DNA of 11,490 nucleotides, from contig NZ_CAKTYH010000063.1 in NCBI RefSeq assembly GCF_934632265.1, positions 1-11,490 of the forward strand, written 5' to 3'. Below the pieces are notes generated by a model. The model made no database searches. It saw only the letters and a list, made by a program, of their open reading frames with translations, and was not told where the DNA came from. The position numbers were made by a program, and so were the translations under genes. Source of the stretch: an uncultured Senegalimassilia sp. (GTDB lineage: Bacteria > Actinomycetota > Coriobacteriia > Coriobacteriales > Eggerthellaceae). This document shows, in pieces, positions 5,813 to 11,490 of this stretch. Within the stretch, counting starts at the first letter, position 1, and each line of letters begins with the position of its first letter.

Positions 5813-6481
5813 GTGGAGGACGTGTCGGGGGTCGGCAAGGCCGTGCGAAGCCTTTCGCGCTACGTTAAGGAGAATCGCACGCTGGTGGTGACATCGGTGT
5901 GCGCCATCGTGTTGGTGATGCTGCTCGAAGACGTGCTCGACAAGGAGAACATGAAGCTCGACGCGGCGGCGTGGTGGCTGCTCGGCGAGCAGCTGCGCCA
6001 ACCGTGGCTCACGCCCATCATGGAAAGCTTCTCGGCGCTGGCCACTCCGGTGACGTTGCTGGTGGTGCTCGGCATCGCTGCAGCGTTCACGCCGGTCAAG
6101 CGCCCGGGCTGGTGCAACGTGCTGAACTTAGGCCTGGTCGTGCTGCTGAACCAGGCGATGAAGTTCGCCATCCAACGCCCGCGCCCCGATGTGCTGCGGC
6201 TGGCGGACGCATCCGGGTTCAGCTTCCCCTCGGGGCATTCCATGGCTGCGATGGCCGTTTTCGGCCTGCTGGCGTGGTGCGTGTGGCGCTACGAGCGCAA
6301 CCCGCGTCGTCGCATCGCGCTGATGTGCCTGTTCGCGCTGGTCATCGTGATGGTCGGCATAAGCCGCATCTACCTGGGGGTTCATTACGCCAGCGACGTC
6401 CTGGGCGGCTTCTGCGTCTCGACCATCTGGCTGGTGCTTTATACGAAGGTCATAGCCCCGGCCCTCGGCCTTATCGAGTAA
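5813..6481 (+). CDS. PAP2-family membrane phosphatase
   Basis: A 222-residue membrane protein with all three motifs of the PAP2 / acid phosphatase superfamily: KFAIQRPRP (K117 to P125), FPSGH (138-142, catalytic H142) and SRIYLGVHYASD (184-195, with H191 and D195). About six hydrophobic segments surround them, and the active site normally faces the outer side of the membrane. Substrates in the family include undecaprenyl pyrophosphate and phosphatidic or phosphatidylglycerol phosphate, and the sequence alone does not decide. I choose GTG 5813 because GAAGGAG lies 9 bases upstream. An in-frame ATG at 5759 has no ribosome binding site and sits inside the tail of the preceding hairpin. The gene is monocistronic by position, with 178 bases before the MATE gene. 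Confidence 0.93.
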   Translation: MEDVSGVGKAVRSLSRYVKENRTLVVTSVCAIVLVMLLEDVLDKENMKLDAAAWWLLGEQLRQPWLTPIMESFSALATPVTLLVVLGIAAAFTPVKRPGWCNVLNLGLVVLLNQAMKFAIQRPRPDVLRLADASGFSFPSGHSMAAMAVFGLLAWCVWRYERNPRRRIALMCLFALVIVMVGISRIYLGVHYASDVLGGFCVSTIWLVLYTKVIAPALGLIE

Positions 6482-6555
6482 GGTGGTCGGCGCATCCTTT
6501 CGCCAAGTCCCTCGATGCCCCCTTCCCGCTTTGTGTGGTTTCCATGCTTGATTGG

Positions 6556-6597
6556 GGACAAAGGTCAAACAATAGACTAAACAGTCAATGGTTAGAC
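6556..6597 (+). promoter_or_regulatory. MATE promoter region with two GTCAA-N4-TAGAC operators
   Basis: Copies lie at 6564-6577 (GTCAAACAATAGAC) and 6584-6597 (GTCAATGGTTAGAC), start to start 20 bp. The bases between and before them occupy the same relative places as the -10 and -35 boxes at the marR promoter (TAAACA at 6578-6583, GGGACA at 6555-6560), although both are weak; TACTAT at 6598-6603 is another possible -10. The pair predicts control of the MATE gene by the MarR protein of 2718-3152. Confidence 0.65.
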
Positions 6598-6659
6598 TAC
6601 TATGACCGGTCGTCAGTTCGACTCGAAACACCGTCACGACCGTAAGAGGAATCAAAGGC

Positions 6660-7988
6660 ATGGATGTCCTTTCGCAACATTTCACGAAAAGCAAGCTATT
6701 GAAATACACGTTGCCGACCATGGCCATGATGCTCGTCAGCTCGGCATACGGCATCATCGACGGCCTGTTCGTCTCCAATCTGGTCGGCAAAGATGCGCTG
6801 GCCTCGATGACCATCGTCTTGCCGTTCACCGTTATCCTGTCTGCGTTGGGCATCATGATGGGCTCGGGCGGCAGTGCGGTCGTTGGGCAGCTTCTGGGCG
6901 CCGGCGACGGGAAGGGCGCGAATCGCGCGTTCTCGCTCATAGCCTGGACGACGTTTATGGCTGGCGTGGTTTGCTCGGTTCTGGGCATAGCCTTCATGGA
7001 TAAGGTGGTCGTGCTGCTTGGCGCGTCTGCCGAGATGGCGCCTATGGCCGCAACGTACGGCAAGATCGTCTTCCTATGCCTGCCGATGTTCATGCTCACC
7101 TATGTGTTCGAGATGTTCTGCTCCGTGGCGGGCAAGCCCGGCTTCGGGTTCCTGTCGTCGCTTACTGCGGGCGTGGTTAACATCGGTTTGGATGCAGTGC
7201 TCATGGGCGTGTTCGGCATGGGGATCGAAGGCGCCGCCACGGCAACCTGCATCGCCGAGTATTCGTCGGCAACGCTCATGGTCGTCCTGTTCGCACGGGG
7301 CAAGGTCGGCGTTTTGAAGCTCGTGCATCCTCGTTGGGTGCACGGCGTGCTGTCGCGCTCGATCGTCAACGGCGTTTCCGAGATGGTTGGATGCGCTGCC
7401 ATGTCGGTGGTCGCTGCAGCGTATAACCTGCAGCTTATGAACCCGTTCGGCCCCGACGGCGTTGCCGCCTATGCGGTCATCGAGTACGCGTCGATGCTGA
7501 TCGGTGCGGCGCTCGGCGGCCTTACCGAGGGCATGGCGCCGCTGATGAGCTATCGGCACGGTGCGGGAAACAACCACGAGAAGCGCAGCTTGTTCGGCAA
7601 CGGCGCCACGCTTACGGCGGCGATGGGCGTTGGAGCGTTCCTTGCTGCTCAGCTTCTGGCGCAGCCGCTGGCATTCGCATTCACGGGCTACGATGGGGCG
7701 CTGATGGCGTTGGCAGTCCACGCGTTCCGCGTGTACAGCATCGCGTTTCTGCTGATGGGTGTGACCTATTTCGGCTCGGTCATGTTCACGGCGGTCGAGA
7801 ACGGCAAGATCTCGGCGTTGATCTCCTTCGTCCATACGTTCGTCTTCGAGCTCGGTTCGGTTATCTTGCTGCCCGTGGTCTTCGGTGCGGACGGCATCTG
7901 GTGGTCGATCATCGTGGCGGAGACCGCTGCCAGCGTCCTGACCATCGGCCTGGTGGCGCGGCACGCAAAAGGCTACGGCTGGCGCTAA
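6660..7988 (+). CDS. MATE-family multidrug efflux transporter (MepA-like)
   Basis: A 442-residue protein with twelve hydrophobic segments and the MATE pattern of two similar halves. The N-terminal region reads LLKYTLPTMAMMLVSSAYGI followed by IDGLFVSNLVGKDALA, the usual first-helix signature. The segment MMGSGGSAVVGQLLGAGDG (66-84) is a typical MATE loop, and its second-half counterpart is EGMAPLMSYRHGAGN. MATE pumps export cationic drugs and metabolites in exchange for Na+ or H+; the substrate here is unknown. ATG 6660 follows AGAGGA with a 9-base spacer. The gene has its own promoter region carrying two operators shared with marR. MepA of Staphylococcus is likewise a MATE pump controlled by a MarR-type repressor, MepR. 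Confidence 0.95.
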   Translation: MDVLSQHFTKSKLLKYTLPTMAMMLVSSAYGIIDGLFVSNLVGKDALASMTIVLPFTVILSALGIMMGSGGSAVVGQLLGAGDGKGANRAFSLIAWTTFMAGVVCSVLGIAFMDKVVVLLGASAEMAPMAATYGKIVFLCLPMFMLTYVFEMFCSVAGKPGFGFLSSLTAGVVNIGLDAVLMGVFGMGIEGAATATCIAEYSSATLMVVLFARGKVGVLKLVHPRWVHGVLSRSIVNGVSEMVGCAAMSVVAAAYNLQLMNPFGPDGVAAYAVIEYASMLIGAALGGLTEGMAPLMSYRHGAGNNHEKRSLFGNGATLTAAMGVGAFLAAQLLAQPLAFAFTGYDGALMALAVHAFRVYSIAFLLMGVTYFGSVMFTAVENGKISALISFVHTFVFELGSVILLPVVFGADGIWWSIIVAETAASVLTIGLVARHAKGYGWR

Positions 7989-7999
7989 AGCGTGCAGCT

Positions 8000-8032
8000 G
8001 CAGGGGTCGTGGCATTTCGCAAAGGCCCCTGC
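8000..8032 (+). terminator. Weak hairpin after the MATE gene
   Basis: GCAGGGG (8000-8006) pairs with CCCCTGC (8026-8032) across a 19-base loop and is followed by GATGTTGTTGG. It is correctly placed 12 bases after the MATE stop codon, but the long loop and poor T-run make it only a possible terminator. Confidence 0.3.
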
Positions 8033-8118
8033 GATGTTGTTGGCAGTCGCGCCCATTTCGCTTGCGGTTGCGTTCGCTCTGGTATCCGCCGCACTCCCGT
8101 TCGCGCTCGTGGTATGCG

Positions 8119-8283
8119 ACTTCTGGACGGTTTCGCAGCAAATGAGCCCCGATTTTGACATGGTCCCCAGGGTTCTGGGCGGTTTCCCGCGGGTGTTGTT
8201 CGCTGCCGGCATTGCCGACCTGGGGAAACGCCGGCGCCCTGCGGCCTTCAGGGCTGATTCCGCCTGCAAAACCGCCCAGAAGT
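8119..8283. repeat. 165-bp structured element with 20-bp terminal inverted repeats
   Basis: Bases 8119-8138 (ACTTCTGGACGG...) and 8264-8283 (...CCGCCCAGAAGT) are inverted copies with 18 of 20 matches. A partial third copy, TTCTGGGCGGTTT (8173-8185), is a perfect 13-bp inverted match to 8269-8281. Inside are CCCCAGG (8165-8171) with CCTGGGG (8219-8225), and a GCCCTG/CAGGGC hairpin (8236-8254). Both strands are partly open but neither looks coding. It may be a MITE-like element or a folded RNA. Confidence 0.55.
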
Positions 8284-8335
8284 TATCGGTGGGGCTCGCG
8301 TGCACAAGGTACGGGCAAGGCAAGGCTCGCTTTAC

Positions 8336-8380
8336 TGCCAAGCAAGTTGCGGGCGGGGCTCGTGCGCAACTTGCTTGGCA
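8336..8380. repeat. 16-bp perfect inverted repeat between convergent genes
   Basis: TGCCAAGCAAGTTGCG (8336-8351) pairs perfectly with CGCAACTTGCTTGGCA (8365-8380) across a 13-base GC-rich loop. Neither strand has a T-run after the stem. It lies 48 bases beyond the stop of the gene at 8429-9253 and faces the MATE gene from the other side. It may block read-through both ways or be a protein binding site. Confidence 0.6.
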
Positions 8381-8428
8381 CGCGATTGATGAGCGACAGG
8401 TTGTTTCCCTGCGCGGGTGCTGTCGGGA

Positions 8429-9253
8429 TTATTCCCCCAACGCACCTTCCGCGGCTTTAACCAGAAACGCCGTCGCTCCTTTGCCGCACGGCTCGTCGTA
8501 GTATGAAACGAATCGGGGGTCTGCCAGATAGCCGCGCACAAGTCCCAGGTAGATATCCCGTTCGGGCTCGGTTCCCCATTGCAGGCCGATCCAACGGCGA
8601 TGTATCTGCACAAGCTTCGCGGCCTCGATGCCGGTTGCATCGCCATCGCTCAGCGCGATGGAAAGCTGGCCCAGGATGGCCTTTTCCAGCTCTTTCATAT
8701 CGTTCCAGGTGGCAGGGTCCATGTCGAGGATTCTTTCGTTCATGGCATCAACGGCCTCGTTGCCATATCGTTCACGCGCTTCCGCTCCGTAGCGTTGCTC
8801 GTTTTCGCGCACGGTGCGCCAGCGCTCAAGCTGAGGCAAAACCGCGCCCATGAGCGAGACCGCCTCGTCAAGCGTCATGCCCGTGTTCTTCGCCAGTCGC
8901 GGCGCGCAATCCTCGATCATGGCTTCCATGGTGGTCTCATAGGTGTAGCCGCCACGGTCGTAGCACCACTTGCAGTAATGGTCGGTTTTCTGGCCGGTGG
9001 CATCGGTCCCGCAATCGTCGGGCGTAAGGTACATGCCGCAGCTTTCGCAATAATGCTCGGGCATCTCCAGCAGATGCGCCAGCGGCTCGCCGGTGACGGC
9101 GGCAATGAGCTTCATCATGTCGATCCCAGGTGTGACCTCGCCGCGCTCCCAGCGGCTCACGGCTTGGCGGGTGACGTAAAGCTTCTCGGCAAGCTGGTCT
9201 TGCGTGAGGTTGTGCGCGCGCCGTACGGCGACGAGTTTTTCTGCGAAGGCCAC
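8429..9253 (-). CDS. XRE-type regulator with zinc ribbon and C-terminal TipAS domain
   Basis: A 274-residue protein in three parts. Residues 1-62 are an XRE (Cro/cI) helix-turn-helix (LTQDQLAEKLYVTRQAVSRW). Residues 67-98 are a probable zinc ribbon, with C69-x2-C72 and C94-x2-C97. Residues about 125-274 resemble the TipAS antibiotic-binding domain (RYGNEAVDAMNERI, then WIGLQWG, YLGLVRGYLADPRFVSYYDE, and GATAFLVKAAEGAL). TipAS is best known from the MerR-type regulator TipAL, where it traps thiopeptides; here the DNA-binding module is XRE. I place the start at GTG 9253, after AGAGGAG with a 5-base spacer; the open frame to 9364 has no such site. It probably senses a drug-like ligand. Targets are unknown, with the upstream EamA gene a candidate. 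Confidence 0.88.
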   Translation of the reverse strand: MAFAEKLVAVRRAHNLTQDQLAEKLYVTRQAVSRWERGEVTPGIDMMKLIAAVTGEPLAHLLEMPEHYCESCGMYLTPDDCGTDATGQKTDHYCKWCYDRGGYTYETTMEAMIEDCAPRLAKNTGMTLDEAVSLMGAVLPQLERWRTVRENEQRYGAEARERYGNEAVDAMNERILDMDPATWNDMKELEKAILGQLSIALSDGDATGIEAAKLVQIHRRWIGLQWGTEPERDIYLGLVRGYLADPRFVSYYDEPCGKGATAFLVKAAEGALGE

Positions 9254-9289
9254 GAGTGCTCCTCTCGGCGGGGTCGTTTCGATGACATC

Positions 9290-9317
9290 AGCATACGCGC
9301 AAGGGGACGTTTGTCCT
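9290..9317 (-). promoter_or_regulatory. Candidate promoter and dyad of the XRE-TipAS gene
   Basis: On the - strand, AGGACA (9312-9317) and TATGCT (9290-9295) are spaced by 16 bp and lie about 40 bases before the GTG start. A short dyad, GGAC-AAAC-GTCC (9305-9316), overlaps the -35 box and could be an operator for self-control. Each box matches its consensus at four of six places, so this is only a candidate. Confidence 0.35.
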
Positions 9318-9344
9318 AGCAACGGCTGGTTGCGCTTCGGCACC

Positions 9345-10229
9345 TTACCCGCACGCCGCAACAATCGCGGTGCCCGCCACGATAAGCGCTAATCCGATAC
9401 CCGCGCGCTTCGAAAGCCGTTCGCCGAACACGATCGCGGCAAAGGCGATGGAAACCAGCAGCGACAGCTTGTCAACCTGAACCACCACGCTGACCTGACC
9501 CATCTGTATAGCATAGTAGTAGTACAGCCACGACGCGCCGGTGGCAAGGCCCGATGCGGCAAGAAACGCAAGCTCGCGTCGGTTCGCGCCCCTGACCAGC
9601 CCCGTCTTGCCCTTGCCTGCAACGATCGCCCACGTCATGGCAAGCACGAACATCGTGCGGATGGCGGTTGCCAGGTTGCTTTCAACGCCTTCGATGCCCA
9701 CCTTCGCCAGCACCGAGGTTAGGGCGGCGAAAACGGCGGCGGCTAAAGCGTAGGCGATGCTCATGCGGTAGTCGCGGTCGTTCGCGCCGTTCGCGTCGCT
9801 CGATTTCCTCTCGATCATCAGAAACGTTCCCGCAGTTGCCACGGCGGTGCCGGCAAGTCGCAGGCCCAAATCGCCGGTTTCGTTGAACAGCACGATGGAA
9901 AGCACGACGGCCATGAGCGTGCTCGACTTGTCGATGGGCACCACCTTGTTGACGTCGCCGACTGAAAGCGCCTTGAAGTAGCAGATCCACGACCCGCCGG
10001 TCGCCAAGCCAGACAAAGCAAGGAACAGCCACGACTTCGGCGAGATGTCGCCGATGCTCCCTGCTGACCCGACCACGGCTACCATCACCCAGGTGAAAAC
10101 GGCCACAACGCAGGTGCGAAGCGCCGTGGCAACGTCGGAATCGATGGTTTTGATGCCGCATTTGGCAAGGATGGAAACAATGCCCGCGAACAACGCGGAC
10201 GCAAAAGCCGCGACAAGCCAAAGTTGCAA
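9345..10229 (-). CDS. EamA-family (DMT) transporter
   Basis: A 294-residue membrane protein with ten hydrophobic segments in two EamA halves (about 3-139 and 153-292). The halves are visibly alike: SGLATGGSWICYFKAL and VPIDKSS in the first, SGLATGASWLYYYYAI and VQVDKLS in the second; also ILAKCGI...VATALRT against VLAKVGI...LATAIRT. Drug/metabolite transporters of this type export amino acids, nucleotides or drugs, and the substrate is not readable here. Translation starts at TTG 10229, with GGAGG 6 bases upstream, giving MQLWLVAAFASALFAG. It is on the same strand as the XRE-TipAS gene, 91 bases ahead, so the two may share a transcript. Confidence 0.93.
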   Translation of the reverse strand: MQLWLVAAFASALFAGIVSILAKCGIKTIDSDVATALRTCVVAVFTWVMVAVVGSAGSIGDISPKSWLFLALSGLATGGSWICYFKALSVGDVNKVVPIDKSSTLMAVVLSIVLFNETGDLGLRLAGTAVATAGTFLMIERKSSDANGANDRDYRMSIAYALAAAVFAALTSVLAKVGIEGVESNLATAIRTMFVLAMTWAIVAGKGKTGLVRGANRRELAFLAASGLATGASWLYYYYAIQMGQVSVVVQVDKLSLLVSIAFAAIVFGERLSKRAGIGLALIVAGTAIVAACG

Positions 10230-10573
10230 GATGCGCCTCCAGAAACGGTTGACCAGCAGCCTCCATTATCGCCCGAAGCACACGCTCGCGCCACCGTCGG
10301 AAAAGCGTCTTCTCTTGGTGAGGCGAAACGTGGTAATGTGAAGCAAGCCGGATGCGAATAGCGACTGCGACCGCCGTGGCCGCGGCGCTGCATCCAAGGG
10401 AGGCAAAAGGCCTCAAACGAACACACCTTAGGGGATGTCTTTTTGGTCATTGTTCTTTAGGGAACGGTTAATCGCATAGCGTTTCGAAGAAGGCCGTAAC
10501 AAGGCCCTGCGTTATTGCGCCGTTCCTCACCTGTTTGAAATATCGTCTCAATCCTCAACGAACAGGAACAACA
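10230..10573. other. Divergent intergenic region between EamA and methyltransferase genes
   Basis: No gene is seen. It must hold promoters for both directions. For the + gene, TTGGTC (10443-10448) and GTTAAT (10467-10472), 18 bp apart, are a weak candidate. AAGGCC occurs twice, 11 bp apart (10490-10506), and a small dyad GTTC-N6-GAAC lies at 10452-10465. The 10410-10475 part is more AT-rich than the rest. Confidence 0.35.
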
Positions 10574-11296
10574 ATGAACAACTTCCCAAAAGCGAACAGC
10601 TTCGACATCAATCTCGTCCGCTCAAAGATCATGGGGCCCAACCCGCTTAAGCTCTGCGAGGAGCTGCTTCACGATGCCAATCTCGCAAAAGGCTCGCGCG
10701 TATGCGACCTTGGATCTGGCGCCGGCATCACCAGCGTGATGCTCGCGCGCGAGTACGGGTTCGGCGTTTACGCCGTCGACCTGTGGAGCGACCCCGCCGA
10801 AAACCGCGCCTTCTTCCGGCAGATGGGCGTGCCGGATGGGCAAATCCACCCCGTTAAGGCCGATGCTGCGAAAGGCTTGCCGTTTGAACACAGGTTTTTC
10901 GACGCAGTGGTAAGCATCGACTCCTACAACTATTTCGGCCGTGATCCGCGGTATCTCGGCGAAAGACTTCTTCCTTACGTGAAACCGGGCGGGAGGATCT
11001 ACCTCTCCATCCCCGGCATGGTGCGCGATTGCCATGATGAGCTGCCGGCGTGCCTGCTTGCCTCGTGGACTCCCGAGCAGCTTGAGTACATGCACGATAT
11101 GGCCTGGTGGCAAGCTATGATCGGCAAAACGCCCGGCGTGGTTATCAAGGATATGCGCCAGATGACGTGCACGCGCGAGGCGTGGGCCGACTGGATCGCC
11201 TGTGAAAACGAATACGCTCGCGGTGACAGGGCGGCCGTCAAAGCGGGCGCGCTCGACTACCTGAACACCATCGCGGTCACGCTGGTGAAGGGCTAA
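10574..11296 (+). CDS. Class I SAM-dependent methyltransferase
   Basis: A 240-residue protein. Motif I is VCDLGSGAGITSVMLA (43-58), the acidic residue after strand 2 is in YAVDLW (66-71), followed by KADAAKGLPF (95-104), FDAVVSIDSYNYFG (109-122) and LPYVKPGGRIYLSIPG (133-148). This order is that of the methyltransferase type 11 Rossmann domain. A C-terminal part with WTPEQLEYMHDMAWW and an acidic-aromatic stretch probably shapes the substrate site. The substrate, probably a small molecule, is unknown. ATG 10574 follows AGGA with a 6-base spacer; a TTG at 10535 in the same frame has no ribosome site. It stands alone, followed by a hairpin. Confidence 0.9.
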   Translation: MNNFPKANSFDINLVRSKIMGPNPLKLCEELLHDANLAKGSRVCDLGSGAGITSVMLAREYGFGVYAVDLWSDPAENRAFFRQMGVPDGQIHPVKADAAKGLPFEHRFFDAVVSIDSYNYFGRDPRYLGERLLPYVKPGGRIYLSIPGMVRDCHDELPACLLASWTPEQLEYMHDMAWWQAMIGKTPGVVIKDMRQMTCTREAWADWIACENEYARGDRAAVKAGALDYLNTIAVTLVKG

Positions 11297-11310
11297 ACAA
11301 GGCGGTGAAA

Positions 11311-11357
11311 GCGGGACGGCGGGCGCAAATCGCCTGCCGCCCCGCATGCGGCCTTTT
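11311..11357 (+). terminator. Terminator of the methyltransferase gene
   Basis: Bases 11311-11325 pair with 11331-11345 (15 positions, one mismatch and one G-T) around a CAAAT loop, 14 bases after the stop codon. The only T-run, CCTTTT at 11352-11357, starts a few bases late, so efficiency is uncertain. Confidence 0.55.
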
Positions 11358-11384
11358 GCGTTGCGCCAGTGCGTGAGCGGCGAA

Positions 11385-11413
11385 GCGGCGAGTGGCATAA
11401 TGCCGCTCGCCGC
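11385..11413. repeat. Hairpin with 13-bp stem
   Basis: GCGGCGAGTGGCA (11385-11397) pairs with TGCCGCTCGCCGC (11401-11413), with one G-T pair and a three-base loop. No T-run follows. It lies between two better terminator candidates. Confidence 0.45.
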
Positions 11414-11449
11414 GTCGCGTGCAGTCTTGGACGTGTCGTCAGCGCATGG

Positions 11450-11485
11450 GGGGCGAGCGACGATGGATCGCTCGCCCCTTTCTCG
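11450..11485 (+). terminator. Rho-independent terminator at the window edge
   Basis: GGGGCGAGCGA (11450-11460) pairs perfectly with TCGCTCGCCCC (11468-11478), with a seven-base loop, and is followed by TTTCTCGCTTC. The T-run is on the + strand, so it would back up the terminator at 11311-11357 or end a transcript not visible here. Confidence 0.6.
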
Positions 11486-11490
11486 CTTCG

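Noticed and set aside
7992..8501. A + strand open frame with a hydrophobic start after the MATE gene, and the opposite frame 7985-8341
   Set aside because: Both run through the inverted-repeat element and the 16-bp palindrome, the + frame also runs into the TipAS regulator gene, and no ribosome site or family resemblance was seen.
1..11490. CRISPR arrays, tRNA or rRNA genes, riboswitches, transposase genes
   Set aside because: No regularly spaced repeat series, cloverleaf, conserved rRNA stretch, recognisable riboswitch core or transposase motif was found on either strand by eye.

Overview
The window is GC-rich and carries about ten intact protein genes, one partial gene and two gene remnants, on both strands. 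It has no rRNA, tRNA, CRISPR array or transposase. The gene set suggests class Coriobacteriia, family Eggerthellaceae (relatives of Eggerthella, Gordonibacter, Adlercreutzia or Slackia). The pointers are a 12-TM membrane protein fused to a LuxR helix-turn-helix, an EFR1-type flavodoxin/ferredoxin, a DegV protein and many structured intergenic repeats. This placement is an inference from gene types, not from a marker gene.

Layout. 1-77: end of an unidentified + strand gene, followed by a clean terminator. 552-2015 (-): membrane LuxR-type regulator with its own terminator. 2016-2717: about 700 bases without a gene, holding a 160-bp element with 27-bp terminal inverted repeats and a pair of short dyads 21 bp apart. 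2718-3363 (+): a MarR regulator overlapping by 4 bp (ATGA) an SMR-family drug exporter gene broken by an internal deletion. 3372-4379: an EFR1-type iron-sulfur flavoprotein gene flanked by 29-bp inverted repeats. 4392-5288 (-): DegV/FakB fatty-acid-binding protein. 5537-5755: tail of a lost membrane protein gene with its terminator left behind. 5813-6481 (+): PAP2-type membrane phosphatase. 6660-7988 (+): MATE efflux pump. 7989-8428: gene-free and rich in inverted repeats. 8429-9253 (-): XRE / zinc ribbon / TipAS regulator. 9345-10229 (-): EamA (DMT) transporter. 10574-11296 (+): SAM-dependent methyltransferase, followed by three hairpins.

How the parts fit. The strongest new observation is a 14-bp imperfect palindrome, GTCAA-N4-TAGAC. 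I saw it only four times: twice (21 bp apart) in the marR promoter and twice (20 bp apart) upstream of the MATE gene 3.9 kb away. This predicts one regulon: the MarR protein represses itself, the adjacent SMR pump (now broken) and the distant MATE pump. The logic matches MepR-MepA in Staphylococcus. With the TipAS regulator and the EamA transporter, much of the window concerns sensing and export of small molecules. The other notable layer is a set of intergenic inverted-repeat elements, one pair of which brackets the EFR1-type gene.
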